Shown: piece by piece, positions 11,289-22,278 of the stretch
How positions within the stretch are numbered: position 1 is the stretch's first letter
Layout of the letters: the number at the start of each line of letters is the position of its first letter
From: Perognathus longimembris pacificus
Lineage: Eukaryota; Chordata; Mammalia; Rodentia; Heteromyidae
NCBI RefSeq assembly: GCF_023159225.1
Contig: NC_063172.1
Span: forward strand, 44,893,832-44,957,831
DNA length: 64,000 nucleotides
Direction of reading: 5' to 3'
The notes under the pieces: model-generated
The model's input: only the letters and a program-made list of their open reading frames with translations
Told to the model about the DNA's origin: nothing
Databases searched by the model: none
Program-made: the position numbers and the translations under genes

Positions 11289-11490
11289 CTTTTTTTTTTG
11301 CCAGTCCTGGGCCATTAACTCAGGGCCTGAACACTGTCCCTGGCTTCTTTTTCTCAAGGCTAGCACTCTGCCATTGGAGCCACAGTACCACTTCTGGCTG
11401 TTTTCTATATATATGGTGATTGAGGAATCGAACCCAGGGTTTCATCTATTTGAGGCAAGTACTTTGGCCACTAGGCCATATTCCCAGCCC
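11289..11490 (-). repeat. IDL-Geo dimeric SINE
   Basis: The element is read on the minus strand: a T-run, then 'gccagtcctggg', the right monomer ('ctcaaggctagcactctgcc'), and the left monomer ending 'ggccatattcccagccc'. The flanks 'tggctctatttc' before it and 'tggctccatttt' after it form a near-perfect target duplication, so the whole insertion is present. A 106-codon frame that crosses it is not a gene. Confidence 0.88.
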
Positions 11491-12827
11491 CGTGGCTCCA
11501 TTTTTTTTTTAGCAACATATGACAGTGATGCTTTTTGTCCTAATTAAAAAATCACACATACACAGAACATGTTTATTACACAAATAAACAACAACCACAG
11601 CAATACATGGACTCAAGTCTCTCTAGATTCCTTTCCTCCCTTTCTTCTCTTCCCATCGAATTCTATTATGGGAGATATTTTTAGGAAAGGTCACAAAGTT
11701 TCTTAAGTTTTAAATTTTATTAGATTGGGGGATATATTTCTCTTTTTCTCTCCCCCCCCATATTAGGGGTATGTTTTTCTTTTTAATAAAAGCAATCGAG
11801 TTAGATTCATAATATAAAGACATTCCTCAGCCCTCCGGTCTTTGAGTCTCCTTTTTTAGTGCAGTGATTTCTAAGGAAGCCAATCAGAGGAAATCTCACC
11901 CCCGTTTTGCCAAACCTATCTGATAAAGCCATGATATAGCTGGCTAGTTTTGAGGTGACCTGTGTCCCCTTTTTCTTCTCCCTAAGTAAAAAGTCCTTTA
12001 CACACAGACTGTGCACAATCTCAGAAATGCTACAAGGTGGAAAACAGATGTGTACAATTTGCTTTTGTTTTACTACAGAATATGAGTTTAAAATGTCATT
12101 ACATGCTAATGTGCCAACCTCTTTCCATCTGTGACTCATTAGCCCGATTTAGAGCAAATTTTATATATAAACCTCATATTTATGTAACAAAGAACAAAAA
12201 CAGATACAAACAAGGAGTCTATGTGGATCAGAATCTTGATTAGTGGTGAGAAATCATCATGTCACTGAGAACAGAATTATCTAGCAAAATAATTCTAAGA
12301 GTCTTTTAGCAGAACACATGGTAGGCCGTTCAAATATTTTGAAGTTGAATGTATAAATAAGCCACTCCCTATATATAGATTTGAGTGTGTCCATCAGCTT
12401 GCTGTGTGATTTTCAATTTCCCTTCTACCCCCCACCCCCATGAAATCAAAGTTTTTAACTTGATTTGTCTTGCTAATTTAATTGAAAAAGTGAAGTGCAC
12501 AGGTAATTATCACCTAGAAAGATTCTTTTCCTCAAACAGGAAATCTTTATTTGGGGACTCGGGTTTTTTATTTCTCAATGTCATTAACCAGGAAAATAAC
12601 TACCTTGTAGAAGCTGAGAGCAAAGATTTCCTAAGGGATGTGGATGTTTACATGTAGCAAAGTAAAAATAGGACATGTGGAAGGATTCTTATCCTGAGCT
12701 GCAACATTTAAGAATGTCTACTTTTCAAACTGGTATAAAAGTAACACTCATGGTACAAGCTGGGAACATTCAAAGGAAATGTTTCCTAAGATGCTAGTGT
12801 TAATTAATGGTAAATAATTTTAATTAT
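11491..12827. other. No recognisable feature
   Basis: This is AT-rich sequence without a gene or a repeat that I can name. A 110-codon minus-strand frame at 11807-12139 and a 90-codon plus-strand frame at 12385-12657 are open, but both have composition typical of chance frames in AT-rich DNA and show no domain. Confidence 0.4.
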
Positions 12828-12985
12828 TTTTTTGTCTTGGTGTTTTAACTAGGCATGGGCACTATCCCTTAGTTTTTCATTCAAGGAGGGCAATCTATCC
12901 CAATTGAGCCAATGCTTCATTTCCAGCTTTTTAGTGGTTAATTGGTCATTGACTTTTGGCGCAAATTACATGCATGAGGCACCAG
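12828..12985 (-). repeat. Degenerate B1/Geo-type SINE
   Basis: Read on the minus strand, the tracts 'actatcccttag', 'ttgagcca', 'ctttttagtggttaattgg' and 'gcatgaggcaccagtg' follow the order of the B1-plus-Geo SINE seen more clearly at 53765-53985. Much of the left monomer is lost, so this is an old copy. Confidence 0.55.
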
Positions 12986-13445
12986 TGTCCTGCTTTCAAT
13001 ATTTTTAAAGACTGATATATGGAGAGGTAAAATGCAAGTTGCATAAAATTCTACTTTTTCTACTTGTAATAGTAGTGAACCCCATCTTAGAGCAGTAGGC
13101 ATCCCACACTGCTTGCAGGAGTTTGCAAAGCGCTGGAGCTGAATCGTGAGCATAAGCTCATGGCCAGAATGTCCAGATTTCCTTAGGTAATCACACAGAA
13201 TTGAGTTCTTCTATGAGCTGTGCCATTGCCACTCGCCATTATCATTATAGTCCTTTCTGAATAAACACTATGGATATATTTCAGTTTGTTTTACATTTCA
13301 GAAATTTTGCCTGGTACACAGATGGTTTGAGTAGATGTGGGGAGATGAAAAGAGTATCTTCAGAATATCAAGATGGAAGAATTTAGGAATACGCTGAAAT
13401 AATTTGCACATATTTTCACCCTAAAATATTTTTAATTCTTTTATT

Positions 13446-13692
13446 TATTTTTTTAGTTATGGGGCTTGAACTCAGGACCTGGGTGATGTCCCTGAGCTTT
13501 TACAATAAGAGCTAGCACTCTACCACTTCCAACCACACGCCACATGTATTTGTTTGTTTTGTTTTTTTCTGGTTAATTGGATATAAGAGCCTCATAGACT
13601 TCCCTGCGTGAGTTGGCTTCAAACCACAATCTGCAGATCTTGGCCTACTGAGTAGCTAGGATTACAGGTGTAAGTCATCAGCACTAACCTTC
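13446..13692 (-). repeat. B1/Geo-type dimeric SINE
   Basis: On the minus strand it shows the right monomer ('ggggcttgaactcaggacc', 'gctagcactctaccac') and then the B1-like left monomer ('ggcttcaaacc', 'agtagctaggattacaggtg'). A short T/G-rich insertion lies in the middle. The B1-like half carries the 7SL-derived motif that reads 'cctgtaatcctagctact' in the sense direction. Confidence 0.8.
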
Positions 13693-13904
13693 AGAATTCT
13701 TAAGAAATAGACATTAACGTGTATATTATAGGCTACCTTATGTAGGCCATATTCTGCCTGAGGGAACTTCATGAGTCATGCTGATACAATCTGAATAGTA
13801 GGTGACCACCTGAGCACTCTTATTTCTACAGTATCACATAGGAGTTAAACCCCCATCCTCTAGAAGAAATGATGTAATTGTACCTTAAAGGGATCTTTTT
13901 TGCT

Positions 13905-14102
13905 TGTGCAAGGCCTGGGCTTTGACCTCAAGGACTGCACAATGTCCCTGAACTTTGTGACTAAGGCTAACCTTCTAGCACTTGTGCCATAGCTTCACTC
14001 CTGGCTTTTAATATGGGGCAATAAATAAGAGATGTGACTCTCTCAGACTTTTCAAATGTTGATACTCAGATCTCAGCCTCCTGAGCCACCAGCATCCAGC
14101 CT
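13905..14102 (-). repeat. B1/Geo-type SINE, diverged
   Basis: The minus-strand order is 'gcctgggctttgacctcaagg', 'tgtccctgaactttgtg', 'ctcctggctttt' and 'agatctcagcctcctgagcc'. This is the right monomer followed by a shortened B1-like left monomer. It is an old copy that lies about 200 bp from another in the same orientation. Confidence 0.65.
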
Positions 14103-15271
14103 CAAAGCGGTCTTGCACAAGTAATTCACAAAATTGCTTCCCACTATTTAGAGACCATAAATTCAGGATGAGATTGTTATTTTTATTGCATTCTCCATGA
14201 TGATGAGTATTATATGATTACATTATGGTCAGAAAATTCAACAAGGCAAGGAAAGACCCAGAAATATCATCCTAGCCTTCTAATTCCAGAATTTTCTCAT
14301 TATGCAATTGATGGACTTGTGATCATTTTCTTTTCTACGTGTCATACAGTTTAAATATTAGAAAGCTTAAAAACAGTCGAACACTCAACACAATTAGGAA
14401 GTATGTAAGTGTTTTCTCTGCTAGGCCCTGGCGATTGAATGGTGAACAGAGCTCCAAGTTCCTAGAGTTCAAAACCCAGTGGGGAAGTGGGAGACGATAA
14501 GCAGGTGGCAGCACGTGTAATAGTAAGCCTTAGGAAGGTAATGAAAGAGAGGGCCTACAAATCTAAGAAAATACGTAGCTCACGTGGGGTCAGAAGAGCT
14601 ACAGAGGACTTTCCGGGCCAGGTGAATGGTACTGCAGGCTGGTACAGCATGAGGAAAGCCGGTGACAGGCATTAGGGGGAGGCCACGGTGATCTCATTGT
14701 GCAACTGTGTCCTAAAGCAAGGGCTATGGAAAACCAATAGTTTCAAGGGCTCTTACAACACTAGAATTTGCAAGACTAAAATGCACATCTGCAAAGCAAA
14801 GATTTGTGGTTTTGATGGAAAATAACGAGTGGAGACTTGCCCTAGGTTTGTATTTATTAGAATGGAAGGCTTGTACAGGGAAGAGTAAACAGCATAAAAG
14901 AGGAGGTTTTTAAAAGAGGTGATACTGCAGATGATGATGTGGGTGGGGGTTTGCCTGATTTCGAGCTATGTCAGGGAGCCACAGCTGGATACACACTTAA
15001 AAGTGTAGTGAGATGACACTCAAGAGTTACATGGCTACATAAGGTCACCCGAAGACAGTGGGGAAAGGACATACCCAAGGCAAAGGGCCGAGGAAAATGT
15101 TGGACTTAAGGGATGAGCAGAGGAAGAATTCACAGTGCAAGCCTATAAATGTAGGAGGAATAGTAACTCTCCCCAAAAAAAGTCTATAGAGGCAAGTGAC
15201 TCAAAATGATAGTCACAGACTTGCCCATTGCATCATTAATTATACTGCAAAAGTATATAAAATAACCTATA
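14103..15271. other. Probable old interspersed repeat, otherwise no feature
   Basis: The part from about 14420 to 15130 has the wording of an ancient mammalian repeat ('aacccagtggggaagtggga', 'ggtgacaggcattag'). I cannot name the family with confidence. No coding frame of note exists; the 62-codon frame at 14487 lies inside this repeat-like part. Confidence 0.3.
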
Positions 15272-15490
15272 GCCTGGTGCTGGTGGCTGACACTTGTAAT
15301 CCCAACTTCTCAGATCTTCGGATCTATGTTCAAAGATAGCCCCAGGGATTAAAAGTCTGTGACACAATTATTTCCATTAAAATTACTCAAAATGCCAGAA
15401 GTAAAGCTATGGGCTCAAGTGGTAGGGCGTTAGCCTTGATCAAAAAGAAGAGAAAGTGCACCGGGCCTGATTTCAAGCCCTAGGAGCATA
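15272..15490 (+). repeat. B1/Geo-type dimeric SINE
   Basis: The left half reads 'tggtggctgacacttgtaatcccaac' in diverged form, and the right half includes 'ggctcaagtggtagggcg' and 'ttagccttgatcaaaaag'. The tail runs into CA-rich sequence and a microsatellite at 15512-15546. SINE tails often seed such repeats. Confidence 0.75.
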
Positions 15491-15511
15491 CAGACACACA
15501 CATGGACATGG

Positions 15512-15546
<35 letters not shown>
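15512..15546 (+). repeat. (CA)n microsatellite
   Basis: A pure CA run of about 35 bp lies just downstream of the SINE that ends near 15490. Peptides of repeated T-H read from it are artefacts. Confidence 0.95.
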
Positions 15547-15548
<2 letters not shown>

Positions 15549-15974
15549 TTGTGGAGCGAACAGGCCAATGATGGCTATTATCACTGACAACGGATGTTCA
15601 TTGTTAAGGATTACATCGTGCATGCAGGAAAAGAGTTATTTTGCTTATAAAGGGTCAAAGGAGCTCAATAACAAATCATGTTAGAATAAAAGATAAGTGT
15701 TATGTTGAAAAATGAAAATAGGCCGAGTTTATCCATACTGTACATGACTATGGTTGTGTATGCCTAAAATATATCATGCATGACAACATAACCAGCATGG
15801 TGGGCATGTGTGTGCATAAAGAAAGAAAAATATTCCTAGAAGCTGATGGAATGATTTCTAGCTAAGCGACACCAGATGGGGAAATACTATTATAGAAAGT
15901 AAAAATATTTAGGTAAAGAGAATAACTTTCAGTAAACAGCAGGAACTGTTAAGAAAAGAAGGTACCATTTTTAG

Positions 15975-16120
15975 CCACAGTTCCCTCTCCAGGTTTTTGT
16001 GGTTAGTTCAAGACCAAATGTCTCATGGACTTTCCCACCAGGGCTGGCTTCAAACAGTGATTCCTCAGATCTCAGCCTCCTAAGTGTAAGAATTGTAGGT
16101 GTCAGACACTGGCGGGCAGG
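15975..16120 (-). repeat. B1-like SINE half, diverged
   Basis: The minus-strand motifs 'gtctcatggactttccc', 'ggctggcttcaaacagtgat' and 'cagatctcagcctcctaag' match the left half of the B1/Geo SINE. The right monomer is missing or unrecognisable. Confidence 0.6.
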
Positions 16121-16940
16121 CTCCAAGTATGAAGTGTAGAAAATATTTAGCTTTAGCTCTTGTTCACTATTTTCAACTGGCTCATAAATGGGTAGTTTCT
16201 GTTTCATAGGTACTCTATTTTTTTAAATTTATTTTATTTATTTTTCCCCCCTCCCTTCCATGTGCAACTTGTATTTCTGGTCTGTTCTAAGATGATACTT
16301 GGGTCTGGAGTCGTTATGGTTCTCAAGAAGTTATCTGATGTGGTATAAGTTCTCTCTTGGTTAGGCAGTCTTGCCTGTCCAGTGGAAATTTTCTAGTCAG
16401 CTCAAAACCTGCTCAGGTATCTATCCTTTAAGACAGACGAGTTCCTGTTCCTCACACCCTGTGGTCCTCCAGCTACTCTTCTATTTCTTCCTTCACTACC
16501 ACAATGAAGAAAGCATTCATCTGTACACACATCTCTTTTCCTTACTTCCCACTTACTTCTTATACCCTATCTGTTGGAATTTTAGTCCCACCATTCTCAG
16601 GAAACAATGCTGTGAAGGTCACACATTACCTCCAAGTCTCTCCATGCGGAATATATGTCCAGACTTTTATATACCTGATGTTTAGCAGTACTTGAAGATT
16701 TCCATTTCTTCTTCCTCCTCAAAACACCTCGCTTTGTTTTGGTGATACATGCAGATCCAGATTCTCCTCCTGTTTTTCTCATCCTTCAAATCCTCTAAGC
16801 TCTATCTCTAGATGGTCTTCTGAATTTCTTTGCTATGGGCTAGAATTTTCCTAGGAATTTTAGTTCTCTAGCATTTCAAAGTCAAAGGTGAAACAGAGTG
16901 TTCCGATTTTGAGAGAAGATAAAATTATGAACTTGGCCAT
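16121..16940. other. No recognisable feature
   Basis: The stretch is pyrimidine-rich and free of features that I can name. A 104-codon plus-strand frame at 16371-16685 and overlapping shorter frames are low-complexity and show no domain, so I do not call a gene. Confidence 0.4.
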
Positions 16941-17116
16941 TTTTTGCCTGTCCTCAGGCCCTGGACATTGTCTCTGAGCTTCCTTTGCTCAAGGCTAGCA
17001 CTGTACCACATGAGCCACAGTACCACTTCAGGCTTTATTTATGTGGTGCTGAGGAATCAAACCCAGGGCTTCATGCATGCTAGGCAAACACTCTAGCTAA
17101 GCCACATTCCCAGCCC
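16941..17116 (-). repeat. IDL-Geo dimeric SINE
   Basis: On the minus strand, 'gctcaaggctagcactgtacc' marks the right monomer. 'gaggaatcaaacccagggc', and then 'ccacattcccagccc', mark the left. The flanks 'acttggccattttt' and 'acatggccattttt' form the target duplication, so both ends are defined. Confidence 0.87.
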
Positions 17117-17549
17117 AAACATGGCCATTTTTGTTAATATTTTGACCAATAAATATTGATACTAAGTATCTTGATTGGTGACTCAGACTAACAGTTAATT
17201 ATCACTAAATTAAAAAGCACTCTTTAAAAGGTATCCCTTTATAAGATAGTGGGGTGGGGGGGAAACAGAGGAATGATACTCAATAGTTTCGGAAGAGTTC
17301 CTGGAAGTTAAGAACAAATGGGATGGAGAAAGGAAAAAAAAACAGACTAAGTACAACAGACCTGAAAGGAGGGTCCATAGCGAAGGGACTTTACTTTCTA
17401 CCATATTGGATCCTGTGACTTGGAAATGTTTTCCCGGCCCTCTCTGAGCATTCTCCTTGAGGTGTCATTTAAAACAAATATGTGCAGTGGATAAGAAAAC
17501 CAAAGAGGAATAGCTACGTGGGTATGAAGAGGTGTGGATCTGTATTTTT

Positions 17550-17757
17550 GTTTTGTTTTGTTTTTTGCCAGTCCTGGAGATGGAACTCAGGGCCTGAGCA
17601 CTGTCCCTGGCTTCTTCTTGCTCAAGGCTAGCACTCTGCCACTTGAGCCACAGCGCCACTTCTGGCTGTTTTCTATATATGTGGTGCTGGGGAATTGAAC
17701 CCAGGGCTTCATGTATACGAGGCAAGCACTCTTGCCACTAGGCCATATTCCCAGCTC
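17550..17757 (-). repeat. IDL-Geo dimeric SINE with perfect target duplication
   Basis: Both monomers are well preserved on the minus strand. The 15-bp flank 'tggatctgtattttt' occurs exactly at 17535-17549 and again at 17759-17773. The perfect duplication and low divergence mark this as one of the younger insertions in the window. Confidence 0.93.
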
Positions 17758-17879
17758 CTGGATCTGTATTTTTATGAATAAGATTCCACATCTCATATAA
17801 CCACTGGATATGTGGCCCTGGCTTACCTTTAAATTACCAGAAAACTCCCAGGGCTAATGACAACCCTGAGACTAAACCA

Positions 17880-17882
<3 letters not shown>

Positions 17883-17954
<72 letters not shown>
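17883..17954 (+). repeat. (CT)n microsatellite
   Basis: A pure CT run of about 72 bp. It is long enough to be highly polymorphic and could adopt H-DNA. Frames crossing it that give repeated S-L or E-R are artefacts. Confidence 0.97.
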
Positions 17955-17956
<2 letters not shown>

Positions 17957-18599
17957 CAGAAAAACTAATTAAACAAAAAGCATATTTTAAAACTGACAAA
18001 GGACGTGAGAATTGTAGTAATAAATTCAGCATCAAGTGAACAAATGAAGAGCTAGCAAGTGAGGTGATAAGAAAGCCCCTATCCCCCGCACAAAGAAAAC
18101 ACCCACAAATATATGAGTTTTGCAATGAGAAGGCTGATGCCACAGATATTGTAAAGTTTGAAAGGTCAATGTAGGACTATGACTTCAAGATAAAAAGCCT
18201 CTCAGTTGGTCAAATGGCTGAGTGATCATTGAGATTCTAGTCAGAAAGGGCATCTACTTACTTCTAGGCAGAAGTCTGAAGTTCTGTTAATGAAAATTAC
18301 TTAGTCCACAATGGTCAAGGCCCTATTATGTCAGTGAAGTCCTTGTTATAGCACCAAAGTACTGCTCTGTCTCTAAACAGTGTCTGGCTTCCTCATATAA
18401 TCTTACTGTTCACTGTTCTCTTCCTTTGCATCATCTACCAATATGTGTATCTGTTAATTTACATGATCATTTAATATGCACGGACAACCTTGCTTTTCTA
18501 CTCTTGATAATATTACTATAACCAGTACAAGGTCTGACATACAGTACTAGAAGTTAGTGGGGAAATAAAGTAATAATCTGCCCACTTTGATATTCAGGC

Positions 18600-18805
18600 C
18601 TATCCTGTTTGCAATTGTGCCTTAACTATAAATAAAGTTTTATTGGCAAACAGCCACACTCATTGACGGAAGTGTTATCCATGACTACTTTCAGTTTCGA
18701 TGGTAGAGATGAATAATTATAAGAAAGTAAACACTGAGACCATAGAGTTCACAAATTAACACACATATTAATTTTCTAGGCTTTTACAGAAAGTGATGCC
18801 CCCCC
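18600..18805 (+). mobile_element. hAT (Charlie-type) DNA transposon fragment
   Basis: The segment 'aataaagttttattggcaaa' followed by 'cagccacactcattgac', then 'tgactactttcag', 'agagatgaataat' and 'cttttacagaaagtgatgcc', follows the order of the well-known mammalian hAT repeat whose terminal part contains 'cagccac' and 'ttttacagaaaaag'. Only one end is present and no transposase is readable. The exact subfamily is uncertain. Confidence 0.6.
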
Positions 18806-19202
18806 CCTTAGGCAACCATTCTCACTAAGATGAGAATGACTGTTTCTTTGTTGGCCCTCAGGGGCTCAGTGAATAATGACACCAACCCTCTGATCTAAAA
18901 CATAGTGTTCTACCAGAGAGAAAAAGATTGCATAATAAATTCTCTGCTAGATAAGACTCTTTTTTCTATTGCTCTCAGCAAGTTATTTTTTTTCACAATT
19001 AATCACAGAATTTTAAGGCTTGTATGTATGGTGAAAGATAAATCAGTCCTTAGGAAGTTCTGCTCTTAAGTCATCTCAGGAAGAAAGTTTTCAACACTTT
19101 GAGTCAACAGGACCAGGGCAATGAAAGCTGTGTCCTAACACACAGGGATGTGCATGACAGGATGGTAAGTGAAAAAATTATTCCAAATTGCATGCATTTT
19201 AA

Positions 19203-19709
19203 TGTTGGGGATTATTATGGCCTTGGGGGAAGGCTGCCCTTCCACCAGCCTTGGGACAATGGAAGTCCCTCCCACCTTCTGGCCTCCGCCCCTTGGGAGG
19301 TGAACACGTGCGTGCCACCATGATGGGGTTGTCCTGCCCACAAAGGAAGTTTTGTGATGCCATTTGATGGACATGGTCCTTAGCCTATGACTGGCCCTTT
19401 GGCCAGCCCCCTTTCTTTCCCGCCATTACTTCTATAAAAGTGCCTTTCCCTATTAAAGTTTTTGAGACGCATCCCACCACCGCAGCCTGTCCCTGATGCC
19501 TTCCTTTTCGCCCCAGCTCTTGGTAACATGTGAGGGGACTGGGGGGAGGGGAGGCTTCAGCAACCTTTCCTCAACTTAGCACATGTCCATGTGAGTATGC
19601 CTTTGGCCTTCCGCCGGCAGAGGGCAAGGCCGAGTGCTCTTTCATAGATTTCAGGATTCACCATTCTTCCCGTGGGATCGGGGAGAAGGGGATCGTTCAG
19701 ATCCCGACA
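19203..19709 (+). mobile_element. Solo LTR, class II (ERVK/IAP-like) endogenous retrovirus
   Basis: The element begins TGTTGGGG and ends GATCCCGACA, giving the TG...CA ends of an LTR about 507 bp long. The flanks TTTTAA at 19197-19202 and 19710-19715 are a perfect 6-bp target duplication, the size usual for class II (betaretrovirus-like) ERVs. A TATA box lies at 19433-19439 (TATAAAA), and ATTAAA at 19452-19457 is a candidate polyadenylation signal. No internal sequence remains, so the provirus was removed by recombination between its two LTRs. The flawless duplication suggests a fairly recent insertion. Confidence 0.85.
19433..19439 (+). promoter_or_regulatory. TATA box of the ERVK-like LTR
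   Basis: TATAAAA follows a CG-containing stretch ('tttcccgcc') in the presumed U3 region and precedes the candidate polyadenylation signal ATTAAA by about 13 bp. Such placement is usual for LTRs. Whether it drives any transcript cannot be seen from sequence. Confidence 0.6.
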
Positions 19710-19715
19710 TTTTAA

Positions 19716-20622
19716 TACACTTTTATTTCTTTTTTTAAAAATGTGAATGTGAGGAGCCAAAGTCTGAGCAGAGTTCTCACAATGTAGAGATCTTTTGAGT
19801 TGAAATAGTGGGCAATAGTATGTAAATTAAACAGTGTTGGTGAGTTTCTCAAGTTTGTATTTGTAGTGGTGATGAACATAATGCCAAACCACAGTGCAAA
19901 ATAGTTTGCACATCTAGATATGGATCTTCATGACAACCTTAAGAGACAGGTACAATCTAGTCATAGTTCTGTTCCATAATGTTATTATAAAGAATGACGT
20001 AGTGAACACGGAAAGATTGCTCCTAGGGGAATACAGGGTTAGCTTTCTGAGAGCTCCTGGTCACAATATTTTCATTTTGAAATGTCTAATCAAGTCATAC
20101 CTGTGTTTCTGTTTAAAGGCATTTTTACTTTATAGTTGTTGTTGGTTCACTACTACTGGACTCATGGCCAATAGCACCTAATTTACGTTTTGGTGAAGCT
20201 TATCTACCATGTATATTTTCTCTATCAACCATATCACAGTCTTATGCTTAGGCTGGTTGGACACTTTGGTACTATGTGTCAACATTTTACATATGAAATT
20301 AGCAGTAAAAAGCACAAACAATGTAAAGAACCCTAAGTACACTATGAAAAGGATACTTGTTTAGAGTAGAGGAGCTGCCACAAAGAAACCAAGGGGCACA
20401 TTGTTTGACTTTAACTGGAAACATGCATGTTGAGTGTTTCAGCTTTTATGACTCCATTCATGTCTGCAAATGATCATAAAAACTCTGTTTTAAAATGATC
20501 GCAAAAGCATTGTGAGGGGCAATTTTGTGGTTGCCAATAGATTTTCACAAGTAGTGAGTTCACAAACACAGGATCTGTGATCAAGAAGGATTGGCTGTTT
20601 TATTCCCCTCATTTAGTAAATC
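19716..20622. other. No recognisable feature
   Basis: This is AT-rich unique-looking sequence between the solo LTR and the L1. No frame of interest and no repeat is recognised. Confidence 0.4.
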
Positions 20623-20633
20623 AGAAACTTCTG

Positions 20634-22030
20634 GAAGAGGAAGATGGCACCGCCACAGTAGGGAGGCACACCAACTCACTCCAACTGAACAGCAAGCTGG
20701 GAACTCCAGCACCCAACACCCCATCAAGACCCCAGCAAAACCAGCAGCCTGAAGCAATAGAGAAACACAGGAAACGAAAAAGAACAACAAAAAAAAGAGC
20801 CTATAACTTGCACAGAGCCGGAAAATCTCTGGGGTACCCTCCCCCCACCTGCCAACCCTGGCCTGAATAGGGCCAGGCTGGAAAAGGGGACCCGGTGCCA
20901 ACAAACCGACTGCCGAAAAGTCACGCCAGGAGTGCAGAGTCCAGACAGCAAGACTCCATGTACCCTCCCCCAACGGGAGCTATCAGAGACTCAAACCCTA
21001 CAAAGAAGCTAGAGCTCCCTCCCTCCCCCTCCCCACCCCAAGGGGACAAAGAACCCCTAAATCAGGTGGCAAAAGGTCCCTTCAGACTCTGGGAGGACAC
21101 AGGAGCTGGCAGGGGAGGGGCGGAGCAGCGCCAAGGCAGCATTGGAGCCTGAACCGGCGCACCGGCCCCACCCCCTTCCCAACAGGGGCCAGGGACGGGA
21201 GGCATTGGAAGCCCCACCTGAGGTGCCTGGTCCTTGCAGACTTTTTGAACAAAAGTCACAGGTGCACTGGTGGGCAATACCAGCCCAGCAAGGACACCTG
21301 GGCCCGATCACACAACCCCTCGCAGTGGAGGCGCAGTCTGTGGGAGCCAACTTGCGCCCGGGCACTTGATCTCACTGGGGCCCACACATACTGCCCCCAA
21401 AGAAAACTCGCAGGAGGGCACAAGCAAACCCCAACAACCCAGGGCTCGCTCTGGTAGGCGTACCCCACACAGGTGGGCAGGGCCCCCCAGGGGCAGCACC
21501 CACTCAGATTGGCAAATTTTACACAAGTGGGTGGGCCGCCCCTCAACAACACTGGCCCCGGAACAATCCACACAGGAGGGTGAACCACCTGAGAGGTGAG
21601 CTCCCCTGACCAAGATACTGAGTGGAAAAAAGAAACAAAGAAGAGAAAAGCTTCCACGCCACGCTGAATCAGCAACCAGCAAACCCCCACCAGGGGCATG
21701 CTAGGGTCAGCACAACACAGCGGCAGGACACTATCCCGCAGAGAAAGACACAGAACCTACCCACCCCCAAGTGCAGTGAGGGTGACCACCTTGGCAACAA
21801 CCGAGATGGTCACACTCACCCACTGGGCAGTAAGGTTCAACAGCCAAACTCAAACCCAGAGCCAGGACACAAACAAGTCTCCCACTGATGGACCAGTGGG
21901 AACCAGCACAAAGCCAAACCAGGGGAGCCACCCACAAATCTCCAGATGTGCAAATCATAAAGAAATATAACAAATTTCATCAAAGGGCAAGCCAACTTGC
22001 CAGCTCCAAAAAGCAGCACGACTGAAGAGG
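20634..22030 (+). promoter_or_regulatory. L1 5' UTR and promoter region
   Basis: The stretch is GC-rich compared with its surroundings and begins with an AAGATGGC motif within the first 20 bp, the position of the YY1 site in other L1 promoters. Few stop codons occur because of base composition. As a result frames of 100-147 codons are open on both strands (for example 21256-21699 minus). None has a recognised domain, and I treat them as chance. No tandem monomers of the mouse type are visible. Confidence 0.7.
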
Positions 22031-22060
22031 AGATGGAGAATAAAAAAAAAAAAACAATGG

Positions 22061-22278
22061 GGGCTGGGGATATAGCCTAGTGGCAAGAGTGCCTGCCTCG
22101 GATACACGAGGCCCTAGGTTCGATTCCCCAGCACCACATATACAGAAAACGGCCAGAAGTGGTGCTGTGGCTCAAGTGGCAGAGTGCTAGCCTTGAGCGG
22201 GAAGAAGCCAGGAACCGTGCTCAGGCCCTGAGTCCAAGGCCCAGGATTGGCCAAAAAAAAAAAAAAAAAAAAAAAAAA
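22061..22278 (+). repeat. IDL-Geo SINE inserted in L1 near its ORF1 start
   Basis: The SINE is well preserved. TAGCCTAGTGG at 22073-22083 fits a Pol III A box and GGTTCGATTCC at 22117-22127 is a perfect B box. The right monomer and a tail of about 27 A residues follow. The host sequence 'aaaaaacaatgg' just before it and 'aaaaaaaatgg' at its end suggest a target duplication merged with the tails. It must be younger than the L1. The long pure tail and intact boxes make it the best candidate in the window for a transcription-competent SINE. Confidence 0.93.

Noticed and set aside
17829..18143. 104-codon minus-strand frame with a long E-R repeat
   Set aside because: The repeat is the translated (CT)n microsatellite; the flanks have no domain.
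21256..21699. 147-codon minus-strand frame and several 100-130-codon frames around it
   Set aside because: They lie in the GC-rich L1 5' UTR, overlap one another on both strands and have no domain. Low stop density from base composition explains them.
22061..22140. tRNA-like sequence with A and B boxes
   Set aside because: It is the head of an IDL-Geo SINE. It cannot fold into a complete cloverleaf with an acceptor stem, so it is not a tRNA gene.
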